Virus record (IMG/VR): IMGVR_UViG_3300029787_000105
Span: 1 to 42,581 of that record
Source of the DNA: a virus
Length of the DNA stretch: 42,581 nucleotides
Strand: one strand, 5' to 3'
The first letter of the stretch is position 1, and each line of letters opens with the position of its first letter. Shown piece after piece: positions 8,737 to 15,938 of the stretch. Made by a program: the position numbers and the translations under genes. Below the pieces are notes generated by a model. The model did no database searches. It saw only the letters and a list, made by a program, of their open reading frames with translations, and was not told the origin of the DNA.

Positions 8737-8742
8737 ATTATA
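8737..8742 (-). promoter_or_regulatory. Candidate late promoter with extended -10
   Basis: On the minus strand this reads TGTTATAAT, that is TATAAT with the TGn extension, in the 91-bp gap between the terminase and 567-aa genes. No good -35 is seen, as is common for extended -10 promoters. The start codon of the downstream gene is about 20 nt after the expected transcription start. Confidence 0.45.
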
Positions 8743-8777
8743 ACAGAAATCTTCTATCGGGAGAATATAAAAAGAAA

Positions 8778-8794
8778 TATTGTAACTAACAATA
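8778..8794. promoter_or_regulatory. Operator-like inverted repeat
   Basis: TATTGT-AACTA-ACAATA is a perfect 6-bp dyad with a 5-bp spacer, about 36 bp upstream of the candidate TATAAT promoter. It is a possible binding site for a dimeric regulator; none is identified in the window. Confidence 0.35.
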
Positions 8795-8801
8795 GCTTAT
8801 T

Positions 8802-10418
8802 TTATGTTCTTGCCCCTGTCATCCAATTATACTTTTTTAATTTTGGGAATAGACTTTCTTTTCTCTTATCCCCTTTGAATCCTTCTTTTGGTGTAGCGGC
8901 TGACTTAGGCGCTCTTGCAAAGTAATCCGCATAGTAAAGAGCATCCATGATATCGTCGTTCCTAGGTTTGGGGTGTTCAAAGAACTCATCTACTATCTCT
9001 GTCATCTCTCTGCGTATATACAACTTCTTTGAATTGACTATGGGTCCTAGCGTTGTTTCCAATCTATCTGCCTTTTTAATCCTATTGGGAGGTTTAACAC
9101 CTTTGAAGATACCGGGCATTAAGCGTTTTTCTTGTGCGCTCATACGGGTTACCATATCTCTTACCATCTCTTGTGCTGCTACCGTTTCTATCGTTACCCT
9201 TTTGACTGGATTGTATTTCTTGGCTAGGTCTATAATCTTTTGTGGCACATCAAAGGTAGGGATACGTTCTCTAAAATATTCTAAGACATAGCGATTAGAG
9301 CGTGAATCTATACCCATGACCAATATTACTTGATAGTCAGAGGTCTCACTAGCTGTCGCTGCAAGGTCTACACCTATGTAAAGATTAATGGGTATCATCT
9401 CATCATGCTCTGCTATGTAATTGAATCCATTGATATACTTCCTCTCACCAGCAAAGTACTGTATCCTATCTATCTTAAATGACGCATTGGATATATCTCT
9501 AGCATCATTCATGTACTCCTGAGCAAACTTATTTACGAGTCCCGCTTCTATAAACTCCCTTTTCTTTGCATTTAGCTTAGAAAGTGGAAATTGTTCTTTC
9601 CAGATAGGCTGACCATCTTCCACAGCTCGCTTAAAGAATACCTGCCAAGGATAGCTACGGTTATCCTCCATTGCTTTGTTGTATCCATCGTATGTCATTT
9701 GCAGGAAGCTATCAAAGTGCACAATCGTGCCAGAAAGCCATATCCAGCCTTCCTTACCCGGGGATTCTTCCAAAGCCGGATAAATCGTTGATACCACCCA
9801 CCTCTTGATGTCTGCACGTCTTTCGGGTGTCCTTGTGTTTAGTTCTGATTCAAAGTCATCAAGAATGATGCCAGTATATCGGACATCCACTTCAGCCCTA
9901 CCACGAAGTCTTTGGCTGGTACCTTTGGCTATAATCCTGTCACCCTTGGGGGTAACTAAATCCTTTTCAGTCCATCTTTTCCCTGCTGAACCTCCGTCCA
10001 TGTTACCAAAGTAATATTTGATTGTCTTGTTTGTCTCTAAGTGGTGTCTAATATATTTTAGGTGGTCAATGGATTGTCCCTGTTCTTCCGATACCCATGC
10101 TATAAAGTTCTGTGTATCTTCTCCTGAAAAACAAAGTTTATGAAGAATAGCAGATTTAGAAAGAATAGATTTACCAAAACCCCTTGGAAGTATAATACAG
10201 ATACGCTCACCGGGTTTGGTTGATATTAATTTTTTAGATACATCGTAGTGATATGAGGGAGATGTGCTTTTATTTAAGAAGTCATTAGGTAAAAAAGCTC
10301 TACCAAAGTAAACGAGGTCATTGTATGCTTTGTGCAATACCTCGTCTTTTCTTGCCATTTCTTCTGGCGAAGGGTTGATGTTAAAACTATTTTTTTGCTT
10401 TAGCTCTTCTATACCCAC
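8802..10418 (-). CDS. Terminase large subunit
   Basis: A 538-aa DNA-packaging motor. The ATPase has Walker A PRGFGKS at residues 78-84 and Walker B GIILDDFE at 183-190. The RNase H-like nuclease shows D351 in YIGVDLA, E411 in TIET and the Asp pair in NDDIMDAL near 488-492. The start is GTG at 10418, inside the last codons of the upstream small gene (32-bp overlap). The protein cuts concatemeric DNA and pumps it through the portal. All key residues appear intact and the length is normal. Confidence 0.95.
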   Translation of the reverse strand: MGIEELKQKNSFNINPSPEEMARKDEVLHKAYNDLVYFGRAFLPNDFLNKSTSPSYHYDVSKKLISTKPGERICIILPRGFGKSILSKSAILHKLCFSGEDTQNFIAWVSEEQGQSIDHLKYIRHHLETNKTIKYYFGNMDGGSAGKRWTEKDLVTPKGDRIIAKGTSQRLRGRAEVDVRYTGIILDDFESELNTRTPERRADIKRWVVSTIYPALEESPGKEGWIWLSGTIVHFDSFLQMTYDGYNKAMEDNRSYPWQVFFKRAVEDGQPIWKEQFPLSKLNAKKREFIEAGLVNKFAQEYMNDARDISNASFKIDRIQYFAGERKYINGFNYIAEHDEMIPINLYIGVDLAATASETSDYQVILVMGIDSRSNRYVLEYFRERIPTFDVPQKIIDLAKKYNPVKRVTIETVAAQEMVRDMVTRMSAQEKRLMPGIFKGVKPPNRIKKADRLETTLGPIVNSKKLYIRREMTEIVDEFFEHPKPRNDDIMDALYYADYFARAPKSAATPKEGFKGDKRKESLFPKLKKYNWMTGART

Positions 10419-10545
10419 CTTTAGGTCCTAACCTTTTTTTTTCTTCCATATTTAAAGCAATAGCAACTGCTTGATACATGGGATATCCTTCGTCAACTAA
10501 TTTAGATATCTTTTTGTTTACCCTTCTATTGCGAGGTTTGGACAC
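10387..10545 (-). CDS. Small basic phage protein
   Basis: A 52-aa protein read from GTG at 10545, which overlaps the preceding TAG. It is rich in Lys/Arg, with KISKLVDEGYPMYQAVAIAL, a short helical motif seen in small basic proteins of uncultured phages, and a GPKGGYRR tail. It overlaps the terminase start by 32 bp, which suggests coupled translation. A DNA-binding virion component is a guess from charge and neighbours. Confidence 0.6.
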   Translation of the reverse strand: MSKPRNRRVNKKISKLVDEGYPMYQAVAIALNMEEKKRLGPKGGYRRAKAKK

Positions 10546-10835
10546 TACCACTTAACCTTATCTGCCCAGAATGCTGCAGACATCTTGCCCTTTGCTATGT
10601 TTTTTCTGTGACGTGCTTTAAATGACTTTCTTTTCATGGTGATAGCACGTGATTCACCTTTCTTTGGTTTACCAGCAGTAGATGCGCCTTGCTGTCCAAA
10701 GCGTATAGTTTTAATTTTTTCACCCTCTTTAGCAACTACTATGTGTGACTTGGTAGGATGACCGGGTGTTCTCTTGGGTTTATTAAACCCTGCTACCCCT
10801 GCTCTTTTGAGTCTTGGGTCTTTTTTTCCTGCCAT
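10545..10835 (-). CDS. Basic DUF6321-like protein
   Basis: A 96-aa, strongly basic protein with KDPRLKRAGVAGFNKPKRTP, then HPTKSHIVVAKEGEKIKTIR, FGQQG, and the C-terminal RKSFKARHRKNIAKGKMSA followed by AFWADKVKW. This pattern matches my memory of the DUF6321 family of aquatic phages; a profile search was not possible. The charge suggests DNA association. Start and stop overlap neighbours by one base on each side, so it belongs to a four-gene basic-protein cluster upstream of the terminase. Confidence 0.7.
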   Translation of the reverse strand: MAGKKDPRLKRAGVAGFNKPKRTPGHPTKSHIVVAKEGEKIKTIRFGQQGASTAGKPKKGESRAITMKRKSFKARHRKNIAKGKMSAAFWADKVKW

Positions 10836-11230
10836 TATGCTCTTCTTACTCTGCTTGCTATTTTTTTAGTGTACTTCGCTTTAGGCTTTCCTGCTTTAGT
10901 AGCTGCTCTTTTTCTTTTGTTAGTAGCTGCTTTTTCTGATGCGGATAAACTCGCTCTTACTTTCTTGGGCAGGTAACGTCCTCTTTTGGACTTTGGTTTC
11001 TTTTCATCACCTTTTGTTGTGTAACCCCATTCTTGTTTGGTCCACTTAGATAGTTTATTGGAACTAGACTTTGCTCCTTTATAACCTCCACCTGCTTTTT
11101 TATATCTAGCGGTAGCTAACTGAGCCTTTCGAGCTGACCACTTTCCTGCCGGTCCACCCTTGCTGCCTGCTTTTACACTGGCAACAATACGTTTCCATTT
11201 TGCAGGTTGTGTCTTTGTAGCACTAGCCAT
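10835..11230 (-). CDS. Basic DUF5872-like protein
   Basis: A 131-aa, Lys/Ala-rich protein. The central part has SNKLSKWTKQEWGYTT and RGRYLPKKVRASLSASEKAA, the pattern I associate with DUF5872, seen in phage and algal-virus proteins. Both ends are flexible and highly basic. It could condense or coat DNA, by composition only. It overlaps the next gene by one base. Confidence 0.7.
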   Translation of the reverse strand: MASATKTQPAKWKRIVASVKAGSKGGPAGKWSARKAQLATARYKKAGGGYKGAKSSSNKLSKWTKQEWGYTTKGDEKKPKSKRGRYLPKKVRASLSASEKAATNKRKRAATKAGKPKAKYTKKIASRVRRA

Positions 11231-11391
11231 TACTTTTTAGCTTTGTGTACTTTCTGTACTTCAAAAGAAGCAGTAAGGCTTGCACCTTTGTGTGCCTTGA
11301 ACTTGCCAGTATGCTTCATAAGTTTGTACTGGTTCTTCCCTTTTTTCATCCAGTGATGACCAGTGGGGGCTTTGACTCTTTTAACTGTCAT
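11230..11391 (-). CDS. Very small basic protein (53 aa)
   Basis: An ATG at 11391 opens a 53-codon frame, MTVKRVKAPTGHHWMKKG at the N-terminus and VQKVHKAKK at the end. Its stop overlaps the next ATG by one base, as between the other genes of this cluster, and AGAGGTACAAT precedes the start. It is basic and His/Lys-rich, so probably nucleic-acid-associated. No family is recognised. Confidence 0.65.
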   Translation of the reverse strand: MTVKRVKAPTGHHWMKKGKNQYKLMKHTGKFKAHKGASLTASFEVQKVHKAKK

Positions 11392-11459
11392 ATTGTACCT
11401 CTAATCTTATGTTATAGGTTATATTACCCCATTTAACCTGTTTAGGGTAATCCCAGTAT

Positions 11460-12185
11460 CTATTGAGAAGCACTTTCCTCTAATAGTCCGGTTTCAAATG
11501 CTTTGAGCTTATCCCTAGAAAAACCTTTAAACTCTTGTATCAATGCTAATGACTCTGTTTTCTTTTCTGTAGACAATAGACCTGCTATCTTCATTAGTGT
11601 TTCTAGTGCTCTTAGTTTGTCAGAATCCTTAGCATCTTTCTTATCTACTATATCTTTTGCTTGTTCTAGTAGATATGTCTTACTGATACCGAGGTCATCT
11701 AATATTTCTTCGATTTCTTTATTGACCAATGTTCTAATCCTCTTTTGTCTTAATAGTATCCTAGACCTTTCAAGTGCATATTCCTCGTTGTTAGTATCAA
11801 ACGAATGTATATATGCGTCCTTCTTGTCTATACCTTGTGCAACTAGCTTGGCAAAGTATCTTTCTTTTTCAGTTATATATTTATGTCTACCACTACCAAA
11901 ACGGTTAATATCCTTAGCAGGGTCCCCTTCTAGCTTTTGCTTACCATTTGTATATTTAAGACCTAGTAATGTTTTAACAACTGTCTGTTTGCCTTTATAA
12001 GCAGTGCTATTGATAGTACTCTTTTTAATTATACTAAGTATCTGTCCATCATCAGTAATGGTCCATTCACCTTCTTCTGCAGTGCGCCAGTCAGTATTAA
12101 TCTTTTCTTTGGGGTATTCTTTACGGAACTCTTTTTCATTATCAAATAAATGATAATCCACGCCTTTGATTGTCTTAAGATACAT
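11460..12185 (-). CDS. Putative terminase small subunit
   Basis: A 241-aa protein at the head of the late operon, upstream of the large terminase. Residues ~100-175 contain TEKERYFAKLVAQGIDKKDA and ERSRILLRQKRIRTLVNKEI, typical of small terminases that use an HTH-like region to recognise packaging sites. The C-terminus is helical and charged (DSDKLRALETLMKIAGLLS). The N-terminal ~95 residues are beta-rich and not recognised. The start ATG overlaps the stop of the preceding gene by one base. Confidence 0.75.
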   Translation of the reverse strand: MYLKTIKGVDYHLFDNEKEFRKEYPKEKINTDWRTAEEGEWTITDDGQILSIIKKSTINSTAYKGKQTVVKTLLGLKYTNGKQKLEGDPAKDINRFGSGRHKYITEKERYFAKLVAQGIDKKDAYIHSFDTNNEEYALERSRILLRQKRIRTLVNKEIEEILDDLGISKTYLLEQAKDIVDKKDAKDSDKLRALETLMKIAGLLSTEKKTESLALIQEFKGFSRDKLKAFETGLLEESASQ

Positions 12186-12418
12186 TACGCCTTAGCTTCA
12201 ATCTCAGGGTTAGGACCAGCAACAAAGTCTATTAATACCGGGGTATCCATCTCATCTATGACCATTAGTATCTCCATCATGTATTGGTGGTCACCAGTAT
12301 CAATGAACTTCTTTGATAGACTCTTTAAATAATCTATCGCAGGTCCTAAATCAAGTACTTCTATACGAGGTTCTAATTCCATGGCGGTAATATAATCATA
12401 GAATGTAGTATTCAACAA
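12185..12418 (-). CDS. First gene of the late block, hypothetical
   Basis: Up to 77 aa if read from TTG at 12418. An internal ATG at 12382 (MELEPRIEV) would give 65 aa; neither has a clear ribosome site, so the start is uncertain. The protein is acidic and helical (FIDTGDHQYMMEILMVIDEM), with no recognised family. It overlaps the small terminase start by one base. The candidate minus-strand promoter at 12441-12468 would drive it. Confidence 0.55.
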   Translation of the reverse strand: MLNTTFYDYITAMELEPRIEVLDLGPAIDYLKSLSKKFIDTGDHQYMMEILMVIDEMDTPVLIDFVAGPNPEIEAKA

Positions 12419-12434
12419 GTAATTAAAATAAGTG

Positions 12435-12462
12435 TTGACAGGTATAGTGTTTTTACTATAAA
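12435..12462 (+). promoter_or_regulatory. Strong sigma70-type promoter candidate, early direction
   Basis: TTGACA at 12435-12440, a 16-bp spacer and TATAAA at 12457-12462. This is the closest match to a bacterial housekeeping promoter in the control region and points toward the early genes. Confidence 0.6.
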
Positions 12463-12468
12463 TTTCAA
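12441..12468 (-). promoter_or_regulatory. Overlapping promoter candidate, late direction
   Basis: On the minus strand TTGAAA (12468-12463), a 16-bp spacer and TATACC (12446-12441). It covers almost the same DNA as the forward promoter, so the two could not fire together. The -10 is weak. Confidence 0.35.
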
Positions 12469-12488
12469 CTGTTGGTTGAGAGGAACAA

Positions 12489-12587
12489 TAATATATTAAT
12501 ATATTAATATTATATTATTAATATTAAATAATATTATTAATATTAGATAGATAGTTAATATTATAATATTTTAATATTTTACCGCAT
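12489..12587. other. AT-only tract rich in TTAATATT-type palindromes
   Basis: Nearly 100 bp made almost only of A and T, dominated by AATATTAA/TTAATATT words. It is a possible DNA-unwinding or protein-loading site next to divergent promoters. A similar tract lies beside the iterons at 14500-14572. Confidence 0.5.
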
Positions 12588-12794
12588 TTTACCGCCGCAG
12601 GCAATCCTACCTAAAACTTCTAAAAAAAATCCAAAAAAAATATTTTACTATGTGTGTCTTTCTTTTTTTATGCACACGCCACCCCCCGTTGCCTTTTCGT
12701 TGAAAAAAAGGTAGGTTGAGAAATCTGACTTCATTTCATAGTAGGTTAAATATTTCACAATATAAACGTAGCTACAAATAAAATAATAAAAATA

Positions 12795-12827
12795 CGGGAA
12801 CATTTGAACCCGTCAATCATATACAAT
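12795..12827 (+). promoter_or_regulatory. GGAAC-type phage promoter 1 (DUF932 gene)
   Basis: CGGGAAC at 12795, then TATACAAT at 12820-12827, with 19 bp between the -35 hexamer and -10. This is the same geometry as the copies at 14622, 15005 and 16458. The dyad ACGGG-N10-CCCGT (12794-12813) overlaps the -35 and spacer and could be an operator. Expected transcription start is near 12834. Confidence 0.55.
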
Positions 12828-12851
12828 ACAGTTATTTGAAAATGTTTTTCT

Positions 12852-12932
12852 CGCCCTTGGTGAATCTACCGCACCATTGCCTGACAGCGTGCGGAGGGCG
12901 TTAGCGGGTCTAAGTCTCTCGAATGCAACCCG
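12852..12932 (+). ncRNA. Structured 5' leader of the DUF932 gene
   Basis: CGCCCT (12852-12857) pairs with AGGGCG (12895-12900), and CCGCAC (12869-12874) with the directly adjacent GTGCGG (12889-12894). This gives a 12-bp helix with an 11-nt bulge on the 5' side. A second hairpin pairs CGGGT (12905-12909) with ACCCG (12928-12932). TGGTG (12858-12862) can instead pair with CACCA (12872-12876), which would break the inner helix. It may act as a regulatory leader. Confidence 0.5.
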
Positions 12933-12974
12933 TGATTATTCTCAACCCTTAATAATAAATAATAGGAGATTCAA

Positions 12975-14015
12975 ATGAATCAATATGATGAATATGCACA
13001 AATGATGAACGGCGCACAATCTAACGGTATTATCAACGGCGTTCCTAACTTGCAAGATAATAGTATTACAGAGGCTAATCTTATTTCAGGATTGCCAAGT
13101 GTTACTAACTACAATGACAACCTACAATCTGTAGATATTACAGAATATGAAGATATTACAGAAACTCAAGAAGAATCTGTAATACTTACTAATTCTTACA
13201 ATGTAGGCAATGGACAAACACATGAGGCATTTGCACCAGTTAAGAAAATGCAAACGCAATATGATGACAGAAGGAAATCTGTTTGTCACAATGTGAATAT
13301 GTTAGTCAATGGCAAGTGGGAAGAAGTAGGAAGTGGCGTTAGCCCTAACTACTTGGTTATTAGTAATAAAGAGCTTAATGCCTATTGTGAGCGGATTAGA
13401 CGTGGTACTGGTATGAAGTGGGTACATGACCGTATGATGTTCGATGGCAAGCGTTATAAGAACGTTTATAGGACAGAAGACAACGGCATTCATGTTCCTG
13501 AGCTAAACGATACAATGTATATCATATTTACAGAAGTGAATAGCTATGATGGTTCAGGCATGGCGGGCTTTAGAATCGATTTTATGGTATTATCTTGCCT
13601 TAATGGTATGATATCACCTAGATATGGACTAGAGCACAAGATACGCCACTCACTACAGAAAGTAAACTGGAAGGAAGATATAACCAATGCTAACAGGTTA
13701 CTTACTGGCGAACGCTGTAATAACAGACTCAAGGAGTTTTCTACAGCTTTAAAAGGATTACACAAACCAGTCGGATTAGAAGACTTGGCGATGATTAGAA
13801 ATAAATACATCAACAAGCTTAATCCACTACGTTATGGTGAAATCTTAACCAACTTCCACAAAAAGGATGGAAAGACAGCTTGGGACCTATGCCAAGCAGG
13901 TACTGATAACTTCTGGCACAGGAAGAAAAGAAACCTCAAGGTGACCAAAGCTGACTTTGACAACAATGGTGAGTTTGTAGACGGCATGATTGAATTTGCC
14001 AACGCAACTGCATAG
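12975..14015 (+). CDS. DUF932-like early protein
   Basis: A 346-aa protein, first and largest gene of the early block. The C-terminal two thirds resemble DUF932 phage/plasmid proteins: FRIDFMVLSCLNGMISPRYG followed by an HSLQKVNWKEDI-type helical region. The N-terminal ~90 residues are acidic, with repeated TEYEDITETQEESV, and look disordered. DUF932 proteins are often highly expressed early in plasmids and phages, but no biochemical role is established. AGGAG lies 8 bp before the ATG. A structured leader precedes it, and a hairpin plus a strong terminator follow. Confidence 0.7.
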   Translation: MNQYDEYAQMMNGAQSNGIINGVPNLQDNSITEANLISGLPSVTNYNDNLQSVDITEYEDITETQEESVILTNSYNVGNGQTHEAFAPVKKMQTQYDDRRKSVCHNVNMLVNGKWEEVGSGVSPNYLVISNKELNAYCERIRRGTGMKWVHDRMMFDGKRYKNVYRTEDNGIHVPELNDTMYIIFTEVNSYDGSGMAGFRIDFMVLSCLNGMISPRYGLEHKIRHSLQKVNWKEDITNANRLLTGERCNNRLKEFSTALKGLHKPVGLEDLAMIRNKYINKLNPLRYGEILTNFHKKDGKTAWDLCQAGTDNFWHRKKRNLKVTKADFDNNGEFVDGMIEFANATA

Positions 14016-14034
14016 CACAATACAACCAAACTAC

Positions 14035-14054
14035 GGGAGGGCGCAAGCCCTCCC
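14035..14054 (+). other. Perfect GNRA-capped hairpin after the DUF932 gene
   Basis: GGGAGGGC-GCAA-GCCCTCCC is an 8-bp perfect stem with a GCAA tetraloop, 19 bp after the stop codon. There is no T-run. It is a likely mRNA 3'-end stabiliser, or a device affecting the next small gene, whose ATG follows 17 bp later. Confidence 0.65.
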
Positions 14055-14071
14055 AGAAAGAAGAGAATAAA

Positions 14072-14275
14072 ATGACCTTTACTACAACAATTGAATTAAC
14101 AGATGCAGTGTATTTTATAGAGTACGCTATGTCATGTGTAACAAAAAGCTTAACAGTAGTTTATATGTCTAAAAATGGCAAGTTCCACAGAATGAACTGG
14201 ATAAAAGATAAGATTACTAAAAGAAATATAGAGTCTATGTTAGAAATGGACTACGAAAAGCAAACTAGCAAGTAA
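14072..14275 (+). CDS. Hypothetical 67-aa early protein
   Basis: An early protein with FTTTIELTDAVYFIEYAMSC near the N-terminus and a basic C-terminal half. No domain is recognised. It sits between the GNRA hairpin and the terminator at 14286, so it appears to be the last gene of the first early transcript. AAGAAGAG upstream is a weak ribosome site. Confidence 0.55.
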   Translation: MTFTTTIELTDAVYFIEYAMSCVTKSLTVVYMSKNGKFHRMNWIKDKITKRNIESMLEMDYEKQTSK

Positions 14276-14285
14276 ATAAGGACAG

Positions 14286-14316
14286 CCCCCGAGAAATCGG
14301 GGGTTTTCTTTTTTTT
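14286..14316 (+). terminator. Strong intrinsic terminator
   Basis: CCCCCGA-GAAA-TCGGGGG (7-bp stem, GAAA loop) is followed by TTTTCTTTTTTTT. It ends the transcript carrying the DUF932 and 67-aa genes and insulates the iteron region from read-through. Confidence 0.9.
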
Positions 14317-14336
14317 AATATTTTTTTATATAATCC

Positions 14337-14464
14337 ATTCACGTAGGTAATTCACGTAGATATTTTAAAATGTAACATTCACGTAAAGACTGGACGCATT
14401 GTGAAATCTATTTTTATTATAGGATATTCACGTAACTACTATTTTATTAATATAATTCACGTAG
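14337..14464 (+). repeat. Five ATTCACGTA iterons (candidate origin)
   Basis: Direct repeats ATTCACGTAG/A begin at 14337, 14350, 14377, 14426 and 14455, all in the same orientation, with spacings of 13, 27, 49 and 29 bp. They lie in a 406-bp gene-free stretch (14276-14681) after a terminator and before an AT-rich tract. This matches the layout of iteron-type replication origins. A set of regulator binding sites is the alternative. Confidence 0.6.
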
Positions 14465-14499
14465 CTAGGCAGATTGTACAATATAGGGACTCATAGGTA

Positions 14500-14572
14500 A
14501 TATATTAATATTATATCTTTTATTTATATTATATATATTAGTATTAATATTATAATATATTAATATTAGCGA
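14500..14572. other. AT-rich tract next to the iterons
   Basis: About 70 bp of almost pure A/T made of TATTAATATTATA-type words. It directly follows the iterons and could be the duplex-unwinding element of an origin. The tract at 12489 has the same composition. Confidence 0.5.
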
Positions 14573-14621
14573 AAATAAGATACCCGAATCTCCCCCCGAC
14601 AAACGAATTATTTTAATTATT

Positions 14622-14652
14622 TTGGAACTTTTTTTTATTTATCTTGTATACA
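14622..14652 (+). promoter_or_regulatory. GGAAC-type phage promoter 2
   Basis: TTGGAACTTT begins at 14622; TATACA (continuing AAT) is at 14647-14652; the spacer is 19 bp. The -10 and following bases, TATACAATACA, are identical to those of the promoter at 12795. It starts the second early transcript. Confidence 0.6.
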
Positions 14653-14681
14653 ATACAAACAAACGCAAAGGAATTTTTAAA

Positions 14682-14954
14682 ATGATTTTTAACATATCAC
14701 ACGAAAGAGAAGTAGAAGTAAGCGAAGCAAACATTCAAGCCCTTATAGAAGATATTATACAGACTGCAGAAAGTGAAGACCTCGCAGATTATCAAGGCGA
14801 ATCCTACACTTGGGATTTTTACCAAATGTATTTGAAAAAGAACATAAGAAAGAGAGTGGATTTTGAAAAAGAAGATAGAGAGCTTGATTTGCAAATTAGA
14901 ACTTTGCAAGCTAGACGGCAGAGATTAAATCAAAAGTACAATAAAAAAGATTAG
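14682..14954 (+). CDS. Hypothetical 90-aa helical protein
   Basis: An ATG at 14682, preceded by AAAGGAA, gives MIFNISHEREVEVSEANIQ and a charged helical C-terminus (DRELDLQIRTLQARRQRL) that could form a coiled coil. No family is recognised. It lies alone between promoters 2 and 3, with a hairpin after it. Confidence 0.6.
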   Translation: MIFNISHEREVEVSEANIQALIEDIIQTAESEDLADYQGESYTWDFYQMYLKKNIRKRVDFEKEDRELDLQIRTLQARRQRLNQKYNKKD

Positions 14955-14965
14955 TTAAGGGTAAA

Positions 14966-14997
14966 AGGGGGTTAGGGTTTCCTTTCCTTAGCCCCCT
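14966..14997 (+). terminator. G-rich hairpin, possible weak terminator
   Basis: AGGGGGTTAGGG pairs with CCTTAGCCCCCT (12 pairs, two G-T wobbles) around an 8-nt loop. It is followed by AAAAACTTT, not a proper T-run, so termination may be inefficient. The next promoter starts 8 bp downstream. Confidence 0.5.
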
Positions 14998-15004
14998 AAA
15001 AACT

Positions 15005-15035
15005 TTGGAACTTTTAAAATAATAAAACGTATAAA
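15005..15035 (+). promoter_or_regulatory. GGAAC-type phage promoter 3
   Basis: TTGGAACTTT at 15005, spacer 19 bp, TATAAA at 15030-15035. Immediately upstream of the third early transcript. Confidence 0.6.
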
Positions 15036-15056
15036 ATAAAAACGAGAGGAAATAAA

Positions 15057-15404
15057 ATGAAACTACACCACACCAAATATAAAAAGAACTACAAGAAGTT
15101 AATCTTAGGTTCTTTGAATGATGTTGACGGGATGAACAGAGAACAGAAAATAAAGCACTTATCAAATAGGATTGACTCAGAATACGGACACCTTGTAGAG
15201 AGATTAGGGAGGCAGAAAGCTATTTCAGAATGGCTATCGGGTTTAGCAATCAATATTCCATTCTACAATCAAGATATATTACAACTTGCTAAAGATATGG
15301 GTTCAGTGGACAATGAACTAACAGAGAGACAAGAAGAGCGTATTATAGAAAACTACTGGAATTTCATGGCGATGATGGTCTTGGAACTAGAGAAGGAAAT
15401 ATAA
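15057..15404 (+). CDS. Hypothetical 115-aa early protein
   Basis: A helical, charged protein starting MKLHHTKYKKNYKKL, with RLGRQKAISEWLSGLAINIP in the middle. It has no recognised domain. GAGAGGAAATAAA precedes the ATG, and it is the first gene after promoter 3. The widely found pattern of a helical 'binding' protein of this size does not allow a function to be named. Confidence 0.65.
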   Translation: MKLHHTKYKKNYKKLILGSLNDVDGMNREQKIKHLSNRIDSEYGHLVERLGRQKAISEWLSGLAINIPFYNQDILQLAKDMGSVDNELTERQEERIIENYWNFMAMMVLELEKEI

Positions 15405-15407
15405 AAT

Positions 15408-15695
15408 ATGAGAGTTAAAATAAAAGAGTTAGAGGATAATATTTCTACAATCAACGCTTGGCTTGGTCATAAACAAAAACCATTCTCGAAAGATAAAAAT
15501 GGAAACATAACAAGGAACGAGGGGACGTATTATCTTTATAGGGGTTTAGGTAAGTTTCGCCTTGAGCAAAACGGAGAAACAGGGGTTCGGCTTGTTTCAG
15601 ACCTTATGACTAAAAAAGAATTAGATATTTGGCTATTGGGTTTTGTTAGAGCATTAGAGCAGACAGGTAAAACGCCACAACTTAAAAGATTGTAA
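15408..15695 (+). CDS. Hypothetical 95-aa early protein
   Basis: Starts 3 bp after the previous stop, with AGAAGGAAATATAAAAT upstream. The sequence includes NAWLGHKQKPFSKDKNGN and GTYYLYRGLGKFRLEQNGE, a probable beta section, then a helical C-terminus. It is reminiscent of small phage proteins that report on or process nucleotides, but not enough for an assignment. Confidence 0.6.
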   Translation: MRVKIKELEDNISTINAWLGHKQKPFSKDKNGNITRNEGTYYLYRGLGKFRLEQNGETGVRLVSDLMTKKELDIWLLGFVRALEQTGKTPQLKRL

Positions 15696-15728
15696 AATAA
15701 AAATAAACTAGAGAAAGAGAACTGAACT

Positions 15729-15899
15729 ATGAAAGAAAGAACTAGAAGAGCCTTAATAGATTTAATGATTATAACCGATGAACACAATCTACTTAGGGAT
15801 GTAGACGAAACTCCAAAAGATTATAAGGATACAAAGAAACAAGCCTATTACGAACTGATGGCATTTATAAAAGAATATGGAGATAAGGGAACTAATTAA
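15729..15899 (+). CDS. Hypothetical 56-aa early protein
   Basis: Reads MKERTRRALIDLMIITDEHN at the start and ends KEYGDKGTN. AGAAAGAGAAC upstream is a modest ribosome site. It is collinear and closely spaced with its neighbours and of similar composition, which supports it as a real gene. No function is recognised. Confidence 0.5.
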   Translation: MKERTRRALIDLMIITDEHNLLRDVDETPKDYKDTKKQAYYELMAFIKEYGDKGTN

Positions 15900-15938
15900 C
15901 AATTAATGCGTATAAAAGAATAAACAAAGGAAAGAAAG

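Larger units (their letters stand above)
12419..12974. promoter_or_regulatory. Divergent control region between late and early blocks
   Basis: This 556-bp gene-free stretch separates the minus-strand late genes from the plus-strand early genes. From left to right it holds overlapping divergent promoter candidates (12435-12468), an AT-only-rich tract (12489-12587), a poorly structured A/T stretch, a GGAAC-type promoter (12795-12827), and a structured leader (12852-12932) ending in an AGGAG site for the DUF932 gene. The octamer GGTTGAGA occurs at 12474 and 12714 and inverted at 12940. Confidence 0.75.

Noticed and set aside
12794-12813. Sequence like a tRNA T-arm on the minus strand (GGTTCAAAT between short arms)
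   Set aside because: The loop would be 10 nt, not 7, and no acceptor, D or anticodon arm could be found around it. It is better explained as a dyad over the promoter.
15381-15406. Further TTGGAAC promoter copy before the 95-aa gene
   Set aside because: It lies in coding sequence, and the TATA-like run is only 13 bp away instead of 19. Other GGAAC words in genes (for example near 21954 and 24307) also lack a -10 at the right distance.
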